Below, in pieces: positions 62,261 to 64,000 of a DNA stretch of 64,000 nt. This DNA is from Symbiodinium microadriaticum. Its lineage: Eukaryota; Sar; Dinophyceae; Suessiales; Symbiodiniaceae. The notes under the pieces were generated by a model. It ran no database searches. It saw only the letters and a list, made by a program, of their open reading frames with translations, and was not told the DNA's origin. Within the stretch, counting starts at the first letter, position 1; each line of letters opens with the position of its first letter. The position numbers and the translations under genes were made by a program. Location: the NCBI GenBank assembly GCA_001939145.1, contig LSRX01000052.1, positions 791,185-855,184 of the forward strand, read 5' to 3'.

Positions 62261-62307
<47 letters not shown>
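62237..62307. repeat. CA, CT and TA microsatellites
   Basis: (AC)n(TC)n(TA)n in direct succession, just upstream of the next exon acceptor. Confidence 0.93.
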
Positions 62308-62310
<3 letters not shown>

Positions 62311-62324
62311 CCGCAATTCTCCAG

Positions 62325-62406
62325 GCCCTACCCGTATGTGCCTTCCCTCTAAGCTGTGTTCAACAGTGGAGTAACTCGTGCCACGACACTTCATTGACTC
62401 AAACCG
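62325..62406 (+). CDS. putative exon, Cys-rich
   Basis: AATTCTCCAG|G is followed by A and LPVCAFPLSCVQQWSNSCHD then TSLTQT, before GTCGCC. Three Cys and an S/N-rich stretch. The pyrimidine tract is good. Confidence 0.5.
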
Positions 62407-62627
62407 GTCGCCGGATGCGCGCAAGCTTTGTATGTGTGTGCGTGTGGTTTAGGGTAAGCCCTAAGCCCTAAACCGTTACATCCGCGCATGTTTGTTTCCA
62501 TGCCTACATAGAGGAGCTCTTCGGGCACACAAACATGTGTGTACAGGGTGTAGACCTATGTCTGTATACATTATAGACCTGTGAAAGACATGTTTGTTGC
62601 TCGTGTTGGTGGCAGAGTGGGTTAAAA

Positions 62628-62666
62628 CGAGAGAGATAGAGAGAAAGAGAGAGAGAGAGAGAGAGA
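62628..62666 (+). repeat. GA microsatellite
   Basis: (GA)n with AAAG interruptions. Confidence 0.9.
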
Positions 62667-62703
62667 TTGCGGTTTATGTTTGGTGTTACGAAGCTAGTTC
62701 AAA

Positions 62704-62801
62704 GCTGCCCCTTCAGCCGTTTAGACCCCAAAGCTACTGTGGCAATCTCGTGTTTGCCTTCCATTTGCCCAAATTGCGAGAGCATCAGACCATATGGGTC
62801 C
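62704..62801 (+). CDS. possible exon, Cys-rich
   Basis: The frame reads SCPFSRLDPKATVAIS then CLPSICPNCESIRPYGS, up to GTGTGC. Four Cys. The downstream part of the same ORF (about 62795-62870) looks like decayed P1 sequence, so only the first part is proposed. Confidence 0.4.
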
Positions 62802-63005
62802 GTGTGCACTTCGGGGCCGAAGTACCCTTGTGCAAGGCCCTATCATGCCAACGTATACGTATACTATTTCTTCTATATGCAGACATGAATCCTTATAGCA
62901 AGGGATATCGAGGGCGAAGTCTTCGTGTTCGTTGTTCAGGCTCATATCAAACTCCTTGAGTTGCAACCCTAAACCCAAACCCTAAACCCTACCCCCCCCT
63001 CCTAT

Positions 63006-63089
63006 ACCTTTGGTTAGTAGGGAACGGAAGAATCGTAGTAATGGTACCTATAATAGTTCCCATTCCTCCATTCCCTACTAACCAAAGGT
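63006..63089. mobile_element. stand-alone near-perfect palindrome
   Basis: ACCTTTGGTTAGTAGGGAAC is mirrored by TTCCCTACTAACCAAAGGT, with GGAAGAATCG/CCATTCCTCC inside. It ends 12 bp before the next exon. Confidence 0.78.
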
Positions 63090-63101
63090 AAGCCCTTTGA
63101 G

Positions 63102-63174
63102 GTGCCGAGGAGACAACTACTACCTCACACCTCAGCACACCTGCGAGAACGAGTGCAGGAAGCCCAGTCCAGAA
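63102..63174 (+). CDS. putative exon, Cys-rich (CRGDNYYL module)
   Basis: After CTTTGAG|G the frame encodes CRGDNYYLTPQHTCENECRK then PSPE, before GTGTTT. CRGDNYYLTP-x3-C-x3-C is a full furin-like half repeat and the best preserved member of its subgroup. Confidence 0.63.
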
Positions 63175-63184
63175 GTGTTTGATA

Positions 63185-63415
63185 GGAAGGGTCTAGGGCT
63201 TTAGGGGTTTAGGGCTTTAGGGCTTTAGGGCTTTAGGGGTTTAGGGCTTTAGGGGTTTAGGCGTTTAGGGGTTAGGTTTAGGGGTTTAGGGCTTTAGGGG
63301 TTTAGGCGTTTAGGGGTTTCTGGGTTTAGGGGTTTAGGGGTTTAGGCGTTTAGGGGTTTAGGGGTTTCGGGGTTTAGGGGTTACCGTTTTGGGTTTAGGG
63401 TTTAGGGGGTTTGGT
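63185..63415 (+). repeat. TTTAGGGG/CTTTAGGG array
   Basis: About 27 units with a TTTAGGCGTTTAGGGG sub-repeat occurring several times. Confidence 0.92.
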
Positions 63416-63615
63416 TTCTATCAGGTTGCTTCAAGGGTTTCTATAAGGCTTTCTACAAGGGTTGCATTTAAGGGCTTGATAGGGTTCCAGAAACGTTTGG
63501 CGAGTGTCATTATAAAGTGTTGAACTATGGTAGGCTTCTTAGTCCCTTGATAGGGGTGCATAAGGGTTTTGTGAGCCTGATTTGGGCTCAGGGTTTCAGT
63601 CACGGCTTAGGGTTC

Positions 63616-63760
63616 ACCCGAACTTCAAAAAAGGTGGTAGAAATACTGGCCCAGGGCCCATGGAAGGCTGTTATTCTACATACTTTTGGCTTCCAGGCAC
63701 CCCCCCCCAAATACCATTTAATCGAGCCCTTATGGTCCTTAATGGTGGGTATTTAGGGTA
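63616..63760. mobile_element. P13-like then P10-like elements, adjacent
   Basis: GGTGGTAGAAATACTGGCCC with GGCTGTTATTCTACATAC (P13), then CACCCCCCCCCAAATACC with TAATCGAGCCCTTATGG (P10). Confidence 0.55.
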
Positions 63761-63819
63761 TAGGTCTTATAGGGTTTAGGGAGGGGTCACCCGCATCCCC
63801 CAAGTCTGAAGTCGACCGC

Positions 63820-64000
63820 CATCAGGGCTTAGGGCTCTTAGGGTCTTAGGGTTTAGGGCTCTTAGGGTCTTAGGGTTTAGGGCTCTTAGGGTCTTAGGGT
63901 TTTAGGGCTCTTAGGGTCTTAGGGCTTAGGGCTCTTAGGGTCTTAGGGCTTAGGGCTCTTAGGGTCTTAGGGCTTAGGGCTCTTAGGGTCTTAGGGTTTA
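63820..64000 (+). repeat. 24-bp higher-order telomeric repeat
   Basis: About seven tandem copies of a unit containing GGGCTCTTAGGGTCTTAG plus GGTTTA or GGCTTA, running off the window end. Confidence 0.9.

Noticed and set aside
1-64000. Chromosome end (true telomere)
   Set aside because: Arrays are short, mutated, internal and in both orientations; neither window edge is a pure array of one strand.
63820-64000. CRISPR-like regularly spaced repeats
   Set aside because: No unique spacers; these are plain tandem satellites in a eukaryotic context.

Overview
The window looks like nuclear DNA of a dinoflagellate, most likely a Symbiodiniaceae-type alga. Three things support this. The sequence is saturated with TTTAGGG/CCCTAAA telomere-type repeats, the type used by dinoflagellates and plants. 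It holds an intronless ankyrin gene whose N-terminus (MLRILSVSGE, then a KQHLQGLCG segment) matches a family I know from Symbiodiniaceae. It also holds a fragment of an uncharacterised dinoflagellate repeat family (CHMCMAGL, later PWD and GIGRHF). No searches could be run, so the assignment rests on recognition. A related alveolate is the main alternative.

Layout. Only one long intact ORF is present: a 714-aa ankyrin-repeat protein at 7716-9860, with an almost unchanged 690-bp internal duplication. Most of the rest looks intron-like: degenerate telomeric arrays in both orientations, microsatellites and many roughly 80-145-bp near-palindromes forming at least twelve MITE-like families. Across the whole window, on the + strand, lie about 45 short (40-120 nt) open segments rich in cysteine. 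Most sit between an AG|G acceptor and a GT donor. They encode recurring modules: GGTCEKC, CRGDNxYL, CPxGYFG, NETY, DHYMxGTG. These read as exons of one giant gene, or a tandem set of genes, for furin-like/growth-factor-receptor-like Cys-rich proteins, probably secreted or surface. Several inferred donors and acceptors lie inside the telomere-like repeat itself.

Transposon remains include a Ty1/copia RT-RNase H relic (about 53.2-53.8 kb), a 5'-truncated LINE tail (38.8-39.3 kb) joined to a degraded ORF with a weak RdRp-like motif, and an ankyrin relic (16.06-16.2 kb). An essentially identical 1828-bp tandem duplication lies at 40.58-44.25 kb, about 0.5 kb after a 659-bp N gap.

Limits. Exon boundaries are inferred by eye. 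Reading phase agrees between some consecutive candidates and not others, so exons are missing or some boundaries are wrong. No tRNA, rRNA or CRISPR array could be supported.
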